DNA of 64,000 bases, taken from contig MFYJ01000011.1 in NCBI GenBank assembly GCA_001787755.1, forward strand, positions 124,001-188,000, written 5' to 3'. The notes under the pieces are model-generated. The model worked only from the letters and a program-made list of their open reading frames with translations, did not search any database and was not told the origin of the DNA. Position numbers and translations under genes: made by a program. The stretch comes from Candidatus Peribacteria bacterium RIFOXYB1_FULL_54_35 (GTDB lineage Bacteria > Patescibacteriota > Gracilibacteria > Peribacterales > Peribacteraceae). This document shows positions 61,826 through 64,000 of the stretch, in pieces; the first letter of the stretch is position 1, and every line of letters begins with the position of its first letter.

Positions 61826-61854
61826 TTGACACTCTGGCAATATTTGGGTACCAT
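61826..61854 (+). promoter_or_regulatory. Consensus -35 promoter for the 61861 RNA candidate
   Basis: TTGACA (61826-61831), a 17-base spacer and TACCAT (61849-61854). The predicted start near 61861 coincides with the first base of a closing stem. Confidence 0.55.
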
Positions 61855-61860
61855 GGGCCC

Positions 61861-61997
61861 GTCAGTTATGCATTCCCTGTATGCTCGCTTGGGTCTGCCA
61901 CCTTCACTCCCTGTGAAAAGAGGCAGTTCGAAGTGAGCATACAGCGGCGGGGACTTCTGTCTTCCGACAAGTATGCTCTTATACTGACGAAAGAATC
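61861..61997 (+). ncRNA. Candidate structured small RNA
   Basis: No gene lies between smpB and the prepilin peptidase. On the plus strand GTCAGT (61861-61866) closes with ACTGAC (61983-61988). Inside is a long hairpin: CTGTATGCTC (61877-61886) with GAGCATACAG (61935-61944), then inner stems CTGCC/GGCAG and TTCAC/GTGAA. A promoter lies just upstream and a terminator hairpin at 61998-62031. No known Rfam family was recognised; it is not tmRNA, SRP or 6S by eye. A minus-strand alternative cannot be excluded. Confidence 0.5.
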
Positions 61998-62031
61998 ATG
62001 GGCCTACTTGTTCCAACAAGAAGGCCCATTT
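61998..62031. terminator. Bidirectional terminator between the RNA candidate and prepilin peptidase
   Basis: ATGGGCCT-A-CTTGTT pairs with AACAAG-A-AGGCCCAT (61998-62012 with 62015-62029), with a two-base loop. TTCTC follows on the plus strand, and GATTCTTTC on the minus strand after the peptidase stop. Confidence 0.7.
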
Positions 62032-62032
62032 C

Positions 62033-62827
62033 TCATGAGAGAAACGGGATTCCAACGCAGGCGCGCGCGGACCACAGCAGGCAAGACATCATTCTCTCCC
62101 CCATAAGAAGAGCAGTGAGTGTGCCAAGCGCAAGGAAAGGACCGAACGCAATGTAATCCTTGCGGGTTATCCTCCCCGTAAGCAGAAGAACAGATGCAAC
62201 GAGCGCGCCGAGAATGTAGGAAGAGAACAGCATGAAGAGCACGAGTTCCCTCTGCCCGAGAAGTGCACTGAGCCCTACTGCGAGGAGAACGTCCCCGCTC
62301 CCGATCCACTTCCCCCTGCTCAAGATCCACTGCGCCCCAAAAAAACCGACACCAATCACGAAGGCAAGAATATCGAATGCCCCGCTGAGCCCGGTATAGA
62401 GGAATGCCAGAATAATGAACAGAATGGTGAATGCATCCGGAATACCCTGGATACGCACATCAACAACAGCAATGAGGAGGAGCATCCAGAGTGCGAAAGC
62501 GAGAACAACCGCCGAAAGCAAAGAGGGCGCAATGAATGCCGCAGTCACTGCAAGCAAGCCGGACGCCAATTCCACACCGGGGTACTGCCAACTGATCTTT
62601 TTTTTACAGTGTCTGCACTTCCCCCGAAGGCAGAGGAAACTCACAACAGGAATGAGACAGAGAGGTCCAATACTCTTCTTGCATCGGGGACAATGTGACC
62701 TCCCCCAAATGCTCTGCCCGCGTGGCAGGCGATAGATGAGAACATTCCCGAAGCTCCCGAAGACAAGTCCGAGGAGAAAGAAACACACCCCAATGAGCAC
62801 CGCAGGTACCCCTGCAAGGGAGAACAT
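62033..62827 (-). CDS. pilD: Prepilin peptidase / N-methyltransferase
   Basis: Bifunctional A24 membrane aspartyl peptidase that trims prepilins and methylates the new N-terminus. 264 residues. N-terminal domain: GSFGNVLIYRLPRG, CPRCKKSI and CRHCKKKISW (two zinc CxxC pairs). Peptidase: AVVDVRIQGIPD with the first catalytic aspartate and KWIGSGDVLLAVGLSAL (GxGD) with the second. About eight helices. Its substrates would be the pilins at 48.3-55.1 kb. Confidence 0.96.
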   Translation of the reverse strand: MFSLAGVPAVLIGVCFFLLGLVFGSFGNVLIYRLPRGQSIWGRSHCPRCKKSIGPLCLIPVVSFLCLRGKCRHCKKKISWQYPGVELASGLLAVTAAFIAPSLLSAVVLAFALWMLLLIAVVDVRIQGIPDAFTILFIILAFLYTGLSGAFDILAFVIGVGFFGAQWILSRGKWIGSGDVLLAVGLSALLGQRELVLFMLFSSYILGALVASVLLLTGRITRKDYIAFGPFLALGTLTALLMGERMMSCLLWSARACVGIPFLS

Positions 62828-62840
62828 GACCACTAGGCTA

Positions 62841-63644
62841 TCACATCTTGCCCCGCATGAAACATGCTATGCGCCTGCGGTGGAAACCAACCGTACCGCC
62901 AAGAGTAACGAGAGCGGCAAGCCACAGCTCCACTCCCGAGCTCGGAAGTTCCGGCGCGCTGTTCACCTGTGTGGCAGCTACCGGCACTTCCTCCGCCACT
63001 GGAAGAGGAGCAGGAACCGGCTGAACTTCTTCCTCCGCGGGTACTGCTTCGGCAACTGCACTCGCCGTGGGTGCTCCTTCCCCCCAGTATGATTTGTCCC
63101 ACGTATCATCCCACGTCTGCGGTTCTGCCGGATCATTCTCGTAGGCAAGTGCCGAAAGAGCCTCAAAATCATCGTCCCATGTGTCATCCCACGCCGCATC
63201 CCACTCCTCTGTTTTTTCCTCTTGTGGTTCTACCGGTGGTTCCGGCCATTCGTCAGACCAATCTCCCCATCCTTCATCCGCAGCTTGTTCCATGTTTCCT
63301 ATTGCTTCGAGATCCCAGTTCGCCGGGGTATCTTTCTTGGGTGCGGGAGGTTCTACCTCCTGTCCGAATGTATCTACTATGAAACGTGCGCGCTGCGCAA
63401 TCCGCCTCTGTTCCGACTCTTTGAGACCCGTCTGAGCAGCAACACCACCCTCCACGCTCAACTGATCCTGTGGAACGGTCAGCCACGCAGTCACTATGGG
63501 AGTCACAACAGGGGCACTGTACTGATACCCGTAGTAGATACCGAGCGCCAGGCTGCCTCCTACGACCGCCCCTGTGAGCTGCCGCAGAAGAGATGCTTTC
63601 TGCTCTTTGCCTTTCTTCCCTTTAGTGCTCTTTTTTGTGGGCAT
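62841..63644 (-). CDS. Acidic surface protein with LPxSG wall-anchor signal
   Basis: A 267-residue protein. A Lys-rich start and a membrane helix (about residues 20-42) precede a region of Trp/Asp-rich repeats: WGDWSDEWPEP, WDAAWDDTWDDDFEAL, TWDDTWDKSYWGEG (about 120-190). An Ala/Pro/Glu-rich spacer leads to LPSSGVELWLAALVTLGGTV and HRRRIACF, a sorting-signal layout: LPxxG, hydrophobic helix, Arg tail. No sortase is in the window. It has an extended -10 at 63666-63674 and lies directly upstream of pilD. Confidence 0.75.
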   Translation of the reverse strand: MPTKKSTKGKKGKEQKASLLRQLTGAVVGGSLALGIYYGYQYSAPVVTPIVTAWLTVPQDQLSVEGGVAAQTGLKESEQRRIAQRARFIVDTFGQEVEPPAPKKDTPANWDLEAIGNMEQAADEGWGDWSDEWPEPPVEPQEEKTEEWDAAWDDTWDDDFEALSALAYENDPAEPQTWDDTWDKSYWGEGAPTASAVAEAVPAEEEVQPVPAPLPVAEEVPVAATQVNSAPELPSSGVELWLAALVTLGGTVGFHRRRIACFMRGKM

Positions 63645-64000
63645 TTTGTGTGAATATTTCCTGTAAGTATAGCAGATTTTGCTTTCCTGGCCAAGGTCTT
63701 CCTTCTCGCGCTTTTCTTCAAAAGGCTGCTTTTGTATTTTCCAGGGTGAAAAGCCTCTATGCGTTCTATGGGGCAGGGAAGATCTCTTTCACCGATCCCA
63801 GGCGGGAACGACTGGTCATATCCAAAGAGGATGAGATCCGGCTTCGCTCTCCTCACAGGAGCAAGATAATCCTTTGCGCTGCCATAGAGGATTGTTGCGG
63901 AAGGATATGCCTCTCTAATGGCCTGACCACGTGCATGCTGGCTCTGATCCGGGGAAAAACCTTTCACGAGTTTCACCGTCCTTTCGTGAGCAACCACCAC
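63560..64000 (-). CDS. Cytidylyltransferase-like nucleotidyltransferase, N-terminus cut by window edge
   Basis: The frame is open to the right edge, so the N-terminal part with the HxGH motif lies outside. Visible family marks are VAHERTVKLVKG, HARGQAIREAYPSATILYGS, KDYLAPVRRAKPDLILFGYDQ, and PIERIEAFHPGKYKSSLLKK, which match RibF/TagD-like nucleotidyltransferases. The last 40 residues are basic and continue 85 bases into the N-terminus of the next gene in another frame, which is unusual. A lost stop codon is one explanation. Confidence 0.75.
   Translation of the reverse strand: MVVAHERTVKLVKGFSPDQSQHARGQAIREAYPSATILYGSAKDYLAPVRRAKPDLILFGYDQSFPPGIGERDLPCPIERIEAFHPGKYKSSLLKKSARRKTLARKAKSAILTGNIHTKCPQKRALKGRKAKSRKHLFCGSSQGRS
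63666..63674 (-). promoter_or_regulatory. Extended -10 of the LPxSG surface protein
   Basis: TGC-TATACT on the minus strand, 22 bases before the ATG at 63644. It lies inside the coding end of the nucleotidyltransferase. Confidence 0.55.

Overview
The window is a 64 kb piece of a bacterial chromosome, dense in genes on both strands and read with the standard code: TGA ends many genes, including zwf, uvrB, prepilin peptidase and several ATGA-coupled pairs. The mix of genes suggests a Candidate Phyla Radiation (Patescibacteria) bacterium of the Peregrinibacteria/Peribacteria type. It shows a Gram-positive-like envelope (SLH-domain protein, LPxSG-type anchor, no outer-membrane genes), a type IV pilus cluster of the type II secretion family, MurA/UppP/LspA, many lineage-specific small secreted proteins, and a modest set of biosynthetic enzymes (PurH, PyrF, Zwf, Pgl, MetK). 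The lineage is an inference from gene content, not from a marker tree.

Layout. 1-10 kb: a truncated amino-acid permease, recJ, an XRE regulator, uppP, a DedA protein, a small heat-shock protein, galU, and a run of unknown genes at 7.1-10.0 kb. 10-21 kb: uvrB, a small regulated gene, serS, a degenerate receiver pair, a GT4 glycosyltransferase, a large amidase-SpoIID fusion, and metK under a SAM-I riboswitch. 21-26.3 kb: a tRNA-editing deacylase and a surface-glycan block (FkbM methyltransferase, a two-domain glycosyltransferase, a glycosyltransferase-sulfotransferase fusion). 26.3-33.4 kb: zwf-pgl, yraN, comM, a four-helix-bundle (S23-type) gene between inverted repeats, pyrF, and an SLH surface protein. 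33.4-34.1 kb: an AT-rich islet with two tiny membrane genes (one frameshifted) and a GIY-YIG protein. 34-46 kb: tRNA-Arg(CCT), an MBL-like gene, murA, lspA, nusA behind an apparent attenuator, an exonuclease-DinG-like protein without a recognisable Walker A, a polyprenyl glycosylphosphotransferase, a histidine kinase, small exported proteins, tRNA-Thr(TGT), and RNase P RNA with its own promoter and terminator. 46-59 kb: a sensor kinase and a one-directional type IV pilus cluster (response regulator, pilB, pilC, a giant pseudopilin, three minor pilin-like genes, two tandem major-type pilins). 59-64 kb: purH, recR, smpB, a candidate structured RNA, prepilin peptidase, an LPxSG surface protein, and a truncated nucleotidyltransferase.

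How the genes work together. The prepilin peptidase at 62.0-62.8 kb would process the prepilins at 48.3-55.1 kb, which PilB and PilC would assemble. Zwf and Pgl are consecutive steps of the oxidative pentose phosphate route. MurA, UppP, LspA and the amidase-SpoIID protein serve wall synthesis and remodelling. The glycosyltransferases, sulfotransferase, GalU and phosphoglycosyltransferase point to a decorated surface polysaccharide.

Signals. Many genes have an extended -10 box (TGnTATAAT or TATACT type) only 4-9 bases before the start codon, which implies leaderless mRNAs. Convergent gene ends often share inverted repeats that contain the stop codons, and these look like two-way terminators. 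The most unusual items are the diverged second copy of the last 15 uvrB codons (only synonymous changes), the nusA leader terminator, the SAM-I riboswitch, the 20-base copy of the tRNA-Thr 3' end, and the structured RNA candidate at 61.86-62.03 kb.
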